A stretch of 64,000 nucleotides of DNA from Buddleja alternifolia (GCA_019426215.1 CM033404.1:5642001-5706000), one strand, 5' to 3'; counted from the stretch's first letter, positions 11,708 through 24,275 are shown. Numbers and translations are program-made. Notes: generated by a model not told the origin, from the sequence alone.

Positions 11708-13258
11708 TTCATTTTTTTTTGCTGATCAACTTATTTCAATTTAATTTGTAAGAAACAATATTGTGATTTCCAGTCAGCTATGGCCTTTATTTACATTATG
11801 ATATTATATCATGTTAGGGAAAATCTATGAGAGATAAGATCTAACAATTTTAGTGTCAATTTTTCTCGTATTATGTGTCGTTTCCAAATAAAAAATATAT
11901 ATATGTTTGTGTAATAGAGGTAGAAACAAAATACACATTCAAATTATTTGACTATAATATGGGTGATGATAGTTTTCTAAATGTGGCAAAATAATATGGT
12001 ACCAACGAATGCATACGGCATCTTCTTGTCACCTCGATTAAATTATGAAACGCTTGCATAATGATAATGCATTGTAGTTTTGGATATTGAGTCCAAAGTA
12101 TTAGTAATAATTATCACCCGAGCCTTTAACTTCAGTTCAAACTTTTTAATTCACAATTGTCTTAATTTTTTTTTATACTATATATACACATGAATGTGTG
12201 ATAAATTTATGTCAGTCAAGGTATAAAGAAATTTTATTTTGAATCTACATTAGAAGTTTTTCATCATTTACAATCTAACTACAAGTGTATACACTCAATA
12301 TACATTTATGTAATTAACAAAAAGTATAACATAATGGTGTAAAAATTCAAATTGTTTTCCCTTCAACTTTAAGCTCCCTGGGGGAGGTGGCGACTCGATG
12401 CAGTTTTCCCAAAAGAACTCGAGGAAAATCTGATGGTGGCAGAATGCGTTCAGGTAGCTGGTATCATCCATTTTAAAGTGGTATTTCATCTCGTATGTCA
12501 ATTAATCTATATGCAAATTCTCATTGGGTTGAAGTGAAAAGCCGACTTAAAAAGAGTGTGAGCAGTCACATTAGCTTGCGATAATTATGCTTGAGACTCC
12601 GGCAATGCCATTTATGCAATTATGGTTTAGCCATCTCAACAATTGGACTTGAAGTCCAATAAAATACTTGATCAATCCTTAATATTTCAACTTGTATTTT
12701 TCTCTAATATCTGGGGCTTCAACTTCACCTAGAACAAGTCGTTATCGGAATATTAGATATTATCATTGATGATAGTTAAATTCAATATATAGAATTAGTT
12801 TAAAATAACTGCTGTACCTTTGCTTGTGTAAAAGTTTTCTAATGTTGTACCCAAATTTGGCACCACATTTTAGTAAAGAAAAATCGTCTAAAAATACTAG
12901 AGAAAAGAATAGAATTGCCTGTCATTCAACTAAAATGACGAAATTTCGAATCATCCTATAGGCTATACCTAGTCAGCTTGTCTTGCAACTCTTTTCCCAT
13001 GTCAAAATTTAAAATAGTCTTAATTTACCCGAGAAGATCTTCATCATCAATTTCTTTCGTGTGTGTGTGCGCGCTTAGTAGGAAGAATACTTGTTAAAGT
13101 GAGATATACTTTCATCAAATATTGAGAATGTTACTGTAAATGCTCACGCATAAGAAAGGTGCAACGGGATTGCACATGATAAATAATTCTATCACTCATA
13201 ATCCAAGCTAACGAATGCGTCAGAAAGGTACAAATTCTATGGTACTGACAACCCCTAT
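11708..13258. other. AT-rich intergenic DNA and SCPL-A 3' flank
   Basis: No gene is recognised. From about 12720 to 13050 it matches the 3' flanks of the other array units. A minus-strand frame at 12295-12501 has a better-looking residue mix than most (MDDTSYLNAFCHHQ...) but no family I can name, and could be a stray exon relic. Confidence 0.45.
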
Positions 13259-13429
13259 TTATAGATTGTATAATGAGAACCACCTTTTAATCATTGCAAA
13301 ACATTCTTTAGGTTTGTACTCTGGCGCTGTATGACCTCCTCCCTGCAAAATAGAACAATAAAAAAATGAAAGACATTTTTCATCTAGTTTACTCCGCAAT
13401 ATTCATAGAAAATGAGGGGTCAATTAAAC

Positions 13430-13439
13430 TCTCTTGCCT
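13430..13439 (-). promoter_or_regulatory. Non-canonical GC 5' splice site of SCPL intron 12
   Basis: Exon 12 ends GTGAAG and the intron starts GCAAGAG. The acceptor is ...TTTTGCAG|GGAGGAGG at 13342, and joining gives [11 protein letters not shown] without frame break. The same AAG|GCAAGA donor occurs at about 29251 (S3), 35389 (SCPL-C) and 45539 (S5), and as AAA|GCAAGA at about 9303 (S1). GC-AG introns with otherwise strong AG|GCAAG donors are a known minor class. Confidence 0.8.
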
Positions 13440-14454
13440 TCACCGTAGCAAATGTGAAATAGGCCTCATTGTTCTTGTATCTCTCCGTGTATCTACAAAT
13501 GATAAATTATACTTCAATTTGGCATGATCAAACAAATTAAAAAGAGCATTCCTAGACCGCTTCTACAATTCGACGGTCCAAGGCCTCCATTGATCATCAA
13601 CTGTGAGATTGAGAGCAGGTATCCATTTTAAAGTACTCATGTAAGGTATACGCATGTCATGATCACCACTGAAACGAAGAGGGTATTATTGGAAAAATAT
13701 TGTTAGGCTTATGTTTTATGAAAAACGAGAAAAATAGTTAAAACTGAATTGCAGACATCATATAAGCCATAGATATTTATTTAGCAAGTAGCTAATGTGA
13801 TCACTCACCTATATGCCAAAACTTGATAACCTTTCTCACTGAGAAGTTGATGATATTTGAATACACTTTCCACATCATTTTCATAGGATATGCTATTATT
13901 GCATCTTTGCCACTCTTGTTTTGTTCCCTGCTTGTCAAACAACATTACTGTAAGAAACTAATTTCCTTCTCCGTTGAATATGAATCACTTTCTACATCTT
14001 TTTCATAGGATATGCTCATATTGCATCTTGTCCACTGTTTTTTTGTTCTCTGATTGTCAAACATCATCACATTAAGACATTTAGAAACTTATTTTCCTTT
14101 TCTGTTGAATATGAATCATGGGTTTTCGCAAGGAAAAGTAAATGTTGAAAAAATGAAGCACAAAATTACATCATTTGAAGTAATTAATTGAAGGTCCAAA
14201 CATAAAGCATTCTGGTATAGGGAATAATTCGACGTACAATATGAAAAGGTACTCTAAATCCAAGGCGTATATATATGTCCGTGTACCTTTCTGATGTGAA
14301 GAGCTTCTTGAACAGTTTCATCATTTGCCCAAACGTATGAGGTCACATAGTTATGATCCTGTAAAAAAGATAAATTTGCTCTTCAGAAATTAACTCCAAC
14401 CATTTAATTTGATCATATATCTTATGTGCGCATGTGACGTTGTCTATCTTGGTT

Positions 14455-14615
14455 AGATAATTCTATATCAGACCGAGTCCAATGGTTCGAGTATGTATTA
14501 TGTATCTATTTCTTTAATTAACATAAATGTATGTGAGGACCACACACAATACACTATACTGTGTGACAGAGATAGACACAAGGACCATTGGACTTGATCT
14601 AGCATAAATTTTTCC
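14455..14615. mobile_element. Short foldback MITE, family copy 1
   Basis: The left end (attctatatcagaccgagtc...) is inverted at the right end (...gacttgatctagcataaat), with arms of about 30 bp. The paralogous intron at 46740 lacks it, so it is an insertion. Related copies lie at about 36395-36540 and 40128-40255. Confidence 0.6.
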
Positions 14616-15224
14616 ATCTCCGTGTTTACGAATGAAGTTATCCAATCCTGCGTTCCATTCCAATGCTCTCTTCACAAAGGAGTGGATAACTTCAATTCCA
14701 GACACGGAGCTAAATCACATGACATGAACATGGAAAAAAATGTTATTAGATCAAGAGGCTAAAATTTACACGGCACCACGGTTCCTCTCGCTTGGACAAG
14801 AGAAGGAGGTCAATCGGATCGTCTATTACGAATGTTTGGCCCCATTGTAGATCATCAAGTTTTGGCGATATGAATAAGCAATTTGGCTCAAGAATGTGAG
14901 CATTGCGGACAAGATTCGTGCACTGCATTTGACCATAGAGTAAATTACATAGATGTTGGGGGCGTGAGACCCTAATTACCAAAAACATAATTACCATAAC
15001 TTCCTTTGTAAATAAAAGCATATTACAAGGTTATCTTTATAAATAAAAACGAATTATAATTTTACACCGTGATCTTGGAGTTGTCAGAATCTAACAAATC
15101 TAATTCCTTTTTCATTTTGAAGATGACAAGTACTTTAATTAATCACTAATTCTCGTTTATTCCGTGTGCACGTTTATGGCAAGCAGCTATTCTCCAAATA
15201 TAAAACAGGGAAGTACCCAAGTTC

Positions 15225-15513
15225 TTTTCTTGCTTATATTGTGCTATAAATTTCCTTATCTTTCAAGTTTGGTAATAGCATTTCATAATATATCTTTCCA
15301 TTAATCATTCACGTTATACGCTTGCCTTACTTATAAAATTTCTTTAATTAAAGAAATATAACTTTTAATATATCTTTCCATAAGATTGCTTTACTTATAA
15401 GATTTATTTATTTAAAGAAAGAGTCGATTATGTTAGAATATGGAAGGAGTCGTATTTACATTTCCTATTATTCTTCAGCTCCAAACATATATATTTGCAT
15501 CAGTCTTCCAATT
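15225..15513. other. Inserted LTR-like DNA in SCPL-A intron 7
   Basis: The paralogous intron of SCPL-C runs straight from about 37140 to 37190, whereas here 2.9 kb (15225 to about 18085) is interposed. This first part is AT-rich and non-coding, with repeated 'taatatatctttccat' words (15287, 15366). It is probably the remnant of an LTR element into which LINE-2 inserted. Confidence 0.45.
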
Positions 15514-16746
15514 ACCGCCGAGGACACAAAACGAACCGTGGAGAGCTATTGGTCACACTCATCGGGATGGAAATGGGATGAATTGCCACATCTGCCAAAT
15601 GATGTTCGAAGGGAGTTACTCGGATGTGATATTAATGAGAAAACGCACCTTGAAGATACAGCTATTTGGAAACATACGACTAATGGCAAATACTCGTGCA
15701 AAAGTGCATATGATTGTATCCAGCTGGAGAATACAACGCAGGACTATGGGGAGATAGGTGCTTGGAATCGGTTATGGCAAGTGAAAGTGGCTCACCGGAG
15801 GAAATTCTTCTTGTGGCTAACCCGGCATAACAAACTCCTAACCAATCACACATTGGCGAGTAGGGGAGTTGTGAACAATGGGTTGTGTACAATCTGTAAT
15901 CAGGCTGAAGAGACAATTCATCATGTCTTACGAGATTGTCCTTGAGCAACCTCATTATGGAGACAACTCGTGGCTCCATGTCATCAGGCCGAGTTCTTCA
16001 CACTCTCGAACCCAGATTGGCTGGATTGGAACATCTCCAAGCCGGTTGGCAGGTATGCATGGTCCACATTATGGAATGTTACCTTTACTGAAGCTTTGAA
16101 TTTTTTGTGGCAGGTGCGGAATGACCATGTGCATGGCAAAGTTATGAGCAATACGGATGCCGATTTGGAGCTGGTTCGTGGACGAGTGGTGGAAGCCATT
16201 TGACTAGTTATGAATGAAAATATTGAACATATAGAGAACATCAAGTTCGGGTGGACTCCACCCGATCAGGGAAGATGGAAAGTTAATGTGGACGGTGTGG
16301 TCCGTCAGGGGGATACACTCCAAGTAGATTGGGCGAGCATCGGAGGAGTTATACACGACCATTGTGGTCGTTGGGTCCGGGGATTCTGTTGTGGAAGAGG
16401 CACGTCAACGCCTCTAGGTGCAGAATTGAAAGCAATTCTATTTGGGCTAAACTTGGCCTAGGATATTCAAGTGAGAAATGTGATCATTGAATCTGACAGT
16501 CGGGAAGCTATTTTGAGCATTCGCGACGGCACCACCTCGCACCTGGATCTAATTGATCAAATACGGCGGAAGCTAACATTGGCATGGCAAGTGGAGCTAG
16601 TTAATATCTGGCGGGAAGCCAACCGTGTGGCAGACGGATTGGCCAAGAAGGGTCTTGAGCAAACCCTCACTGTCATGTCATCTCCGGACTCGGATCTGGA
16701 CATTATTGTGGAACAAGATCGAGTAGGCCTTACTTGGCACAAATGA
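15514..16746 (+). pseudogene. LINE-2 ORF2 C-terminal fragment: zf-RVT plus RNase H
   Basis: The sequence reads in one frame from TAEDTKRTVESYWS to the natural stop at 16744-16746, interrupted by TGA at 15943, TGA at 16201 and TAG at 16459. All three stops look like C-to-T changes (CGA to TGA twice, CAG to TAG). The zf-RVT part shows W.....HRRKFFLWL, C-x2-C (CTIC) and HHVLRDCP. The RNase H part (about 16255-16650) retains its acidic residues in VDGVV, GAELKAI, IESDSREA and REANRVADGLAK. The absence of frameshifts suggests it is younger than LINE-3. Confidence 0.85.
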
Positions 16747-16821
16747 CTATAAACCCGGGTCTGTTGGGATAGATCGTTAGGGTCCCAGCCCCCTCCTCTT
16801 TGTAATAAATAAATAAAAAAA
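15514..16821 (+). mobile_element. LINE-2: 5'-truncated L1-type element (zf-RVT and RNase H end of ORF2)
   Basis: Only the last part of ORF2 and a short 3' UTR with an A-rich tail (aataaataaataaaaaaa, ending about 16820) are present. 5' truncation is the usual outcome of target-primed reverse transcription. It lies in the LTR-like insert inside SCPL-A intron 7. No convincing target duplication was found. Confidence 0.85.
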
Positions 16822-18085
16822 CACTAAATCTCAAGTCTTATGCAACATACTATTGATTATAATTATTCATGTGTTTTGTATTTTCTCTGTGGGAAATGAT
16901 ATTAGCACTCAACAAATTGATAAATGCACTCCACTGTTTTTTTCTCTAAGCCATGTACTAATATGCCCTTCAATTTTGGGAACTATATATTATTTATATT
17001 CAATGTTCCAATATTTCTTGTTAACTGTTAATTCATTTCAAAAGAAATGCCACCACCCATGCAAGAGTACCTCTAACATCACTCGATTAAATAGAATTAA
17101 TTCTATTCCTTAACATTATTTAATATATTGTCCTCTATAGTAACCAAAACATTATATCCTAAGTAAAATACTAAAAATTAATATATTAAAAAAATGTAAT
17201 GTGGTTTAAGGTAAAATGTTATTTTAATTAAATTTCCCAAAAACAAACTAATAAGAGAATATAGATAAAAGAGTATTTGAGCTATATAAATGGGAAGATT
17301 TTTATCCAAATAAATTAAACAATCAATAAGTGGAATAAGTAAAAAAAAAAAAATCCATTATGCTCTCCCACATTATTAATTTAAGATCATATATATATAA
17401 GAAAGCAAATATGTTACGTAAATTAATAATTCACACAATCAATGATGGTATTGTGGAAATTAAAAAAGAATAGCAAGAACTAATGCATCCGGAGATCATG
17501 TCTGTTATAATTGTTAGTTTGTCAAACATGAATAGTAAAATTTTCAATTATGTATTGTATATTTATTAGAGTACATAAATATCCTATTTTTTCTTAATGG
17601 CCAATTTAGTTATGAAAATCAAAAGTGAAGTGTATTTATCATATAAAGGAGTGCTATTATCAATCCCCTTTCTACATTTTGTTCTAGTGAAGAAGGAGTC
17701 ATACCAAGCTGATCTTGAGATTCTGAGTGGCAAACATGAGTGGTCAAGTGAAGTTGTTGAGTGTGATCTCTTGATCATTCCTTTTCGGAGTTTTTACGAT
17801 GCGGCTTAACTTTTCGATCTAGTTCTAAAGGTGTGGTAGAGTTCAACTCACCTCACAATATGAGTGTGTCTTGTCTTGAAGTTTGTAGTGATTGAATTTA
17901 CCAGAATTCATCACTTTAGTTCATTCATTCAGCTATTTGTAATATTTGCCTCTGGATTCTGTATCTAGAATTTTCATAGTTCCAGCGTAATTTTATTTAA
18001 ATATTTTCCAGTTATACTCTTTGGTACTTTGTAATTCCGTTGTGCACTCTAGCACATTTTTAATGCGCTAATTCACCCCCTCTTA
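16822..18085. other. Remainder of the insert in SCPL-A intron 7; LTR-like end, duplicated at 50.59-51.72 kb
   Basis: From about 16955 this matches 50590-51720. The last part (from about 17585) is almost identical between copies and ends 'gcgctaattcaccccctctt' at about 18085, which looks like a copia LTR terminus. It holds a plus-strand frame of 70 codons (17597-17809; 80 codons at 51253-51495) starting MANL.MKIKSEVYLSY. I do not recognise it; a matching minus-strand frame is equally open, so it may be LTR sequence rather than a gene. Confidence 0.45.
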
Positions 18086-19444
18086 GGCATATATTACGTT
18101 ACATAATTTACATAACATCAAGGACTCGTGGTAGTTAATCAACAAGAGATGTTACATGTAATTATCCCTTGATTATATGGTAAGACCATCGTGAATGTCC
18201 GAAATACCAAGTCAAATGACACGTAAGAACAAGATAAGAATACGTAATTTTACCTCTCTGATAAGTCGAAGAGCATAAAGGCATTGTACATTATTTGAAT
18301 CCGGACTCATATAATCCCCTCGACAGCTGCTTTTTGCTAGCTGAAATTCTTAAACTACGTATTATGTCTGTGTTATGTACTATGAAACTCACTTTATTAT
18401 TTGCCACTGAACTTATTGTGCTGAAAATATTCATCAAAAGGGTATAAAACTACCTCATAGTATTCATCTGATATGAGTGCCATTCTGTGAGCATATGGAA
18501 CCTTTTCATTTTCATCCTTCTTAGCATCGGTTACTGGATTGCCAACGACGTACCCCTATAGTGACATTCGGGGCTGAAGTCCATCTTCGTTACCTGCATC
18601 CATCTCAACTTAATTTTCCAGTGAGGGGAAACAAGACAAAACAAATCGTATATAATTGGGATATATACATGCACATCCCGTCACTAGTAAGATAATTAAC
18701 ACTTCTAAGATGATTGACATTAGCCCCTGGGTTTTGCAAATTATCAAAACATCCACTGTTAGATCCTGACAACTCAAAAAATAGGGAGTAAAATTGTAAT
18801 TTGTTTTTACTTGCAGGAGAAGTTACGTTAATTTCTCAAATCTCGGGTATTTTTCGTAGTTAGGGTCACTTCTATGTAATTTGCTCTTTCAAAGAACATA
18901 ATCTTAAATATACCACCTTTTGCTATTTCCAGCGCAACCATGGGCGTAATTTTGCCTCCGTAAGAGTCACCAACAACATACAAACGGTTTTTCAGAAACG
19001 TCGGGTGATTCAACAACCACTGCATTTCACCAATATGCTTTTGGTTTTTAGATAAAATTCTTAAGATTACCCTAAAAAATTAGATAAAAGTTCCTTAGTA
19101 TTACCTTTCTCAAAAAGGCATAATTATGTTTTGTTGATTCAGTATCATTGGAAGTGTACCCTTGTGATGTGGCCACATAGGAGAATCCAGTACCGACAGG
19201 GGAATCTATGAATATAATGTTGGCAATCTAAAAAAATGTAGCATTTTTTATTTTTTGAGTGAAATCGGTTACACGATACAAGTAGAGTTAGACTTTATCG
19301 GCCTAAAAACAACAAAAGGTTGCAAGTTAATCAATTGATCAAGCATGAAATTGTACATGTTTCTTACCTTAGTCCATGAATATGGATTTATAGTTAAAGA
19401 AGGTAAGCTTCCATCGAATGTTGCAAAGTCGAAAGCCAACGGAC

Positions 19445-21664
19445 CTGTATATAATACATAAAAATCGAAGCAAATCAAGCGAAGTACTATGATTTAGCTC
19501 ATTCAATGCAATAAAAATCTGATTATTATTCTGGTTGTGATTTGTGAAGGTTAAGGAGTATGATATCGCGGGACAATCCATCCCTAAATAACACGTTATA
19601 TAATTTGGTCTTTCTAGTTTGGCCCTTCTATGATTTTCCTACCTTGGGTATTTCCTGGGTGCTATAGAGTCCTATTCTGACACATCGGATCCTTTATTCC
19701 AAAATATGTTTCATATACTATTTCTGATTCTGATGCTACTTTCTGATGGTCCCAATTCATTTTGGGAAACCAACTAATAAGAACAAGAACATCATACAAT
19801 TGGTCCATAAACTCAATCTTGAGACCACAAGTTTATTCGATCACATTTTCTTATTCTAAGAGGAAAAAAGGTACAAAATAACATTCATTTTGACCCAATT
19901 TTTTGAGTTAGGCCCCGAATTTTTTTTTAAATGAGCTTTGAGATTTTTACAAATTAACTCAAAATCAAACATATTTTGTTTCTATTTTGGGTTTTTGACC
20001 AAAACCTAGCCCAAAATATGCTTGGATGTGGGTTATTTGGCAAACATAATGGCCCATGCTTGGCCAAAAAACCCACCGGAAGTTTGGTCAAATAACCCAA
20101 AAAATAAATAAATTGTCGGTTGGTTTTCGACTTGGTGGGTATTTTGTCTCCCTGCCTCACAATGTTCTCTCTCTCATCTCTCTCTCTGTAAACTGCCATA
20201 GCTTTTCTCCCCAATTTCATTTTTTTCTCACTCCTCTTTTTTTTTTTTTTTTTTATGTCTCTTTCCCTCCATCTCTCACCACATTTTGTTAAAGGCACTC
20301 CACATCCTTTTTAAATTAACTAAGTTGACTATAGTGTCCCTCAATGTATCTAATAGAATTCTTAGTAATATTAAAAGTTGAATTGAATAAACCTTTTAAA
20401 TAAACTTTGATGAATACTTTTTAATTCTTTTTTGTGAAAATAATATCAAATAAAATAGCATTTTTTCCCAAGCATCGTTTTGGAAATAAAAAAACCTACT
20501 TTGTATCAGTGCAATAAGATTATCATTTTGCCATGAATATTCAAATCTCGATATGATTTTATTGAACTCGTTAAATGATATGTGTTGCTCATTTGCTCCA
20601 TAGTAAATATCAGAATTTTTGTTTTGAAGATTGGAAATCAATATAACATCAAATGCCTAAAAACTACCAAAAAAGTAAAAATAATCGTCAGATCATATTA
20701 CACTGAGTTAGTATTGGTGAACTCAATATGTAAACCTAGAATAATAGCTAATTTTATTTTTTGTTAAATTTAATAAAAAAATAATTGTCAATTTTGTATA
20801 AAATAAAATAACATTTATCCTAATTTGGTTCTAAATAAATAAGTATAAGTTTTAACCATATCTAGGAACTTTTTGATTTACTTGTTATTTACGGTAGTTA
20901 TCCGTCACTTTTAAATTTTAAAATTATGAACTATAAAATTTTGAATACTTATTCTACCTTTAGTTAGAAAAGTGATATAAAATTAGTTTGTCAAAGAAAA
21001 TGATAAGAATTACTTTGATAGACAAAAGGGTATTTTTGTCCAAGTGGTAAAATTTAAATAAAAGTAGAGCGCCTCTAACAAAATGTGTAGTGCCTTTATC
21101 AATTCCCTACAAATATACATGTACTCATTCATATATATTATAATCATTTAAAACCTATATTATAATTTATTTTTCAATCATCAATTAATCATTAAAACAA
21201 CTTTTTCAGACAAAAAGTTATATGATTTGATTGTTACAGGGATTTTTGTTACCTCTCAAAATAAAATCATACACAATTTCACCAAGAACACCACTTAAAT
21301 TTTACTTCAAAATAGCCAATTCAAACACATTCTCACGAAAAAGGATTAAAATACGAATTATTCAAAAAAAAAAAAACAAATACAATTTCATCAAAATACA
21401 CAACTCCCCATAAACTTTTTCTTCAAAATTTTTATCAATATACTCAACTCTCCATAAACTTTTTCCCCAAAATTTTCATCAAAAACAACTTTCAAAATAG
21501 AAACGAACACAGCCAAATTTTTCTAAATCTTTGGAACTTACTTTTTTTCACTTAGTGAGACGAGACGAGACGAGACGCATCCAATAGATCCCACTGATTT
21601 CCCCCTCCTAAGCCCCTGTACATACATAATTTAAGTAAATAGAAAAATAAAATAAAGAACCCAC
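19445..21664 (-). other. SCPL-A intron 2 (2.2 kb)
   Basis: This is non-coding DNA between exons 3 and 2. It includes pyrimidine-rich tracts near 20160-20280 and, from about 20279 to 21111, a TIR-like repeat whose left end is truncated here but complete in copy B (57680-58530). The open frames in this stretch are low-complexity shadows. Confidence 0.6.
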
Positions 21665-22047
21665 CTATTTCATAAACGAGACCCGAAAAGCCGGAGCAAC
21701 CCGGCCCGCCATGAGCCAAAGCACCAACGGGTCCTTTTGCGGGTCGCTTTCCGATTCAATGAAATAATAAAACAGCTGCACTTACATCATTTTCTCCCAC
21801 GCCAATATATCTGATCATACCGACATTTATATGCAAAATAAAAATAAATTAATAATTTCAAAAGATAAAGAGAAAACCCACAAAAAATATATATAGAATG
21901 ATAAATAATAACCGACCCGGTTTCGAGTTTGAAAGGCCGAGTATCATTATAACCCGGCAGAGTTGTGATAATGGATTGTGAAGCAGCGGTGGTGTGATTA
22001 ATTATAAGATGAAGAATGAAAAGAAGCAAATAATACAAAGATTTCAT

Positions 22048-22342
22048 GTCTTTGTGATTGCCTTTTATAGAAATATATTTGAGTAGTAGATATTAAAATA
22101 GAAATTCAAACATACAATTATGAAGAATTAAAGGCTGAAAATGGCTGTTGTGTTGAAGAAAGGAAAAAAATAATGTGTGGAATAAGGGGAAAGGGTATGA
22201 AAGCCCCATTAAAGCATCTCGTACATGGTAGTTACCAATCAGTAATTGCACTTTACACTCCTATCCAAAAAAAAAAGTAATTGCACTTTACACCCTTTTG
22301 ACATGTCTCTTTCCCCATAGAGGATCTTCTATTACTCTTCTT
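22048..22342. other. SCPL-A upstream region
   Basis: This is about 300 bp upstream of the exon 1 ATG, nearly identical to 59508-59802. It would hold the promoter if the gene were active, but I cannot pick a TATA box with confidence. A duplicated phrase 'gtaattgcactttacac' occurs at about 22243 and 22278. Confidence 0.4.
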
Positions 22343-22698
22343 AGGAAAAATTACATTTTTGATACTGGAACGTGGTCTGCATGTTTTTTTGATACATTAA
22401 TATGGGGGGTAGCAATTTGGGTACACTATTGGGGCAAAAATTGGCAATTTGAATACAATTTATGTCGAAAAATTTGAGTTTCATCGGAAAATCCAACGTG
22501 AGGGGCGCGTAATGTGTAAATTTGGGGATTTTTTAATTTTGGAGGCAAAATTGCTGAGTTGGCTGAGTTTTGGAGAGAAATGACCTATATATGGTGGGAA
22601 AATCCCCAAATTACCTCTCTTTTCCCAATACTTAAATTGAAGGGCAAAACCCCAATTCTTCCATCTCCCATACGCACGCTGCAATAGAGGGAATAAAA

Positions 22699-23534
22699 AT
22701 GTCAAACTCCTCAAGCTCATCATTGCCCATGTTTTGTACCTGCACAATGCTGAAAAGAGCGCCTCTTTGCACTAGTTGGACAAATAACAATCCCGGTAGA
22801 CGATTTTTGGGGTGTGAAGATTGGGAAGGAAATTTTTTTTTGTTTAATTTCACATATTTTCGCATAAGATAGGTTGTATAAGATTGGGTGTGAAGATTTG
22901 GGACTGAAATTTTTGCATAAAATTGGTTGTAGTTGTGGAATCTTGTTTGGACTGAAATTTTTTCATTTTTGTAGACGAATTTTTTTCATTTTTTGGACTG
23001 AATTGGTGCTAATTTTTGTGGAGAATTGAATTGAAAATTTTGTTTCTGATTGGACTGAATTTCTGCTAAATTTTGATGAAATTGACTTCATCAATAATTT
23101 TTTTTTTCCAGAATGGTGGTTGTGGCCATTTCGTTTGGGCGGATCCTCCAATGTGCCCTAAGTCCATGGTCGTTATACCCGAATTACGCCTCGAGAAAAT
23201 TAGATTAGCTGATGAAGTTCAGAATTTGAGGAGAAGATTATCAAGGTTTGAGGAAAAAAATGGAAAGAAGTTTTTCAGTTTGTTGGGTGAAAAGGCTAAC
23301 CTCGGGAGGATAATCTCGAACATGGGGTTTGAACATGCTAACTTGACAAGAAAAGTTTCTACTCTCGAGTTTGTAAATGGGAAAACGGATATGGAAATAT
23401 CCAGTTTGGAGTGTGATAGCAGGAACAGAGGATCAACAATATCAAGCCTTGACCTTGAAATCGATAACCTAAGATGAAAAATATCAGAGCTGGAAGATGA
23501 GAACAGGACCTGGTTACAAATATATCCCGACTAG
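22699..23534 (+). pseudogene. GRF zinc-finger plus coiled-coil gene, copy A (two exons, broken)
   Basis: Exon 1 starts at the ATG at 22699 (MSNSSSSSLPMFCTCTML...) and carries the first half of a GRF finger: CTC, TSWTNNNPGRRFLGC. An intron of about 280 bp ends at a pyrimidine tract and CAG. Exon 2 (from 23112) completes the finger with NGGCGHFVWADPP, then has about 110 residues rich in Leu/Glu/Lys heptads, a likely coiled coil. Phase 0 joining is implied, but the exon 1 donor is unclear (gaaggaaat instead of an obvious GT). A TGA at 23475-23477 cuts the coil, after which the same frame runs on to a TAG at 23532. GRF fingers bind single-stranded nucleic acid in characterised proteins; the role here is unknown. 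Confidence 0.7.
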
Positions 23535-24083
23535 AGGGAGGTTTATCAGATCTAAATAGAAGGAACAAGACGATGAAATAGGTTCTTTTAATGTCTTGGT
23601 TGATGTTCCTCTTAGAGTTTTGGTTTGTTTAGAGTCTTGGTGTCACCTTTGTGATGTAATTGTTGTGTAGTTCAGTTTTAAGTAGTCTTGGTTCTAGTTT
23701 TCAAGTAAGTAGGTTATAAAGAAGTCATTTTATCTCGACTATAATACTATTTTGGTTGTTCTTTCAATGTTCAAGTAGTTTAATTTCTTAATTTCAAAGA
23801 ACTATTACATTTCACCACCATTCCCATGATCACTAAACAAAATACAAATACAAGAATAACTAACAACTTAAACTTTGAACTGGACAATATCTCAAGTAAA
23901 ATACCATGTCAGCTGTCTAACAATTCCCACTTTCAAGCCGAAAAACACAAACAACAATCCCAAATAAAAAAACCCAAACAACAAGCCAGAACATATATGT
24001 CTAATACAAGCCAAAAACACAAACAACAATTCCCAAAAAAAAAAGAAAGGCCACAAGTCTAAATCACACATCTTCCTATCACA

Positions 24084-24275
24084 TTACAATTTTTTCTTCC
24101 CTTTGTCTTTATCCCCAGGTGCTTCCTTCGACTTGTTTAAAACAGATGCAAGGTTGGTTAAGGACACAATTTTTTTTTTCTCCTTGTACGGTGATTGCTC
24201 CTCCATAATCTTCATTTGTGTTTGGATATGCAAATAATAATAATAAAAAATATAGTCAATATAAGATACAGCCAA
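24084..24275 (-). other. Lysine-rich minus-strand open frame inside the GRF element
   Basis: A 63-codon frame ends NKSKEAPGDKDKGKKKL. The paralogous stretch in copy B (about 61540-61690) carries an in-frame stop from a homopolymer difference. It might be the 3' end of a second cargo or old transposon gene, but nothing identifies it. Confidence 0.2.

Larger units (their letters stand above)
13259..22047 (-). pseudogene. SCPL-A: complete 13-exon serine carboxypeptidase-like pseudogene
   Basis: Thirteen exons are placed by homology between copies and splice signals: e1 21917-22047, e2 21665-21810, e3 19368-19444, e4 19105-19227, e5 18917-19019, e6 18454-18593, e7 18254-18340, e8 14770-14922, e9 14287-14358, e10 13809-13927, e11 about 13575-13668, e12 13438-13492, e13 13259-13342. 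Exon 1 starts with a signal peptide (MKSLYYLLLFILHL...). Triad segments are GDSYGG (e5), SGDHDM (e11) and GGGHTAPEY (e13). [15 protein letters not shown] in e2 resembles clade IA (acyltransferase-type) SCPLs, an inference. Defects: a one-base insertion and a one-base deletion in e2 that bracket a stop, Gln to TAG in e6 (near 18557), and an e11 lacking its last bases and donor. Intron 7 is swollen by LINE-2 and LTR-like DNA. Confidence 0.85.

Noticed and set aside
14514..14705. Extra SCPL exon (VKRALEWNAGLD..)
   Set aside because: The peptide recurs at 31.57 and 46.77 kb, but exons 8 and 9 join in phase without it, its position overlaps a MITE insertion, and it matches no S10 segment; treated as intron.
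544..16821. LINE-1 and LINE-2 as one element split by twin priming or an inversion
   Set aside because: Orientation would allow it, but both copies contain the overlapping codons with several differences (RTVKSYWS versus RTVESYWS), and LINE-2 lies inside a separate LTR-like insert.
13259..22047. Functional SCPL gene
   Set aside because: All exons are present, but exon 2 is frameshifted to a stop, exon 6 has TAG, and exon 11 lacks its donor.
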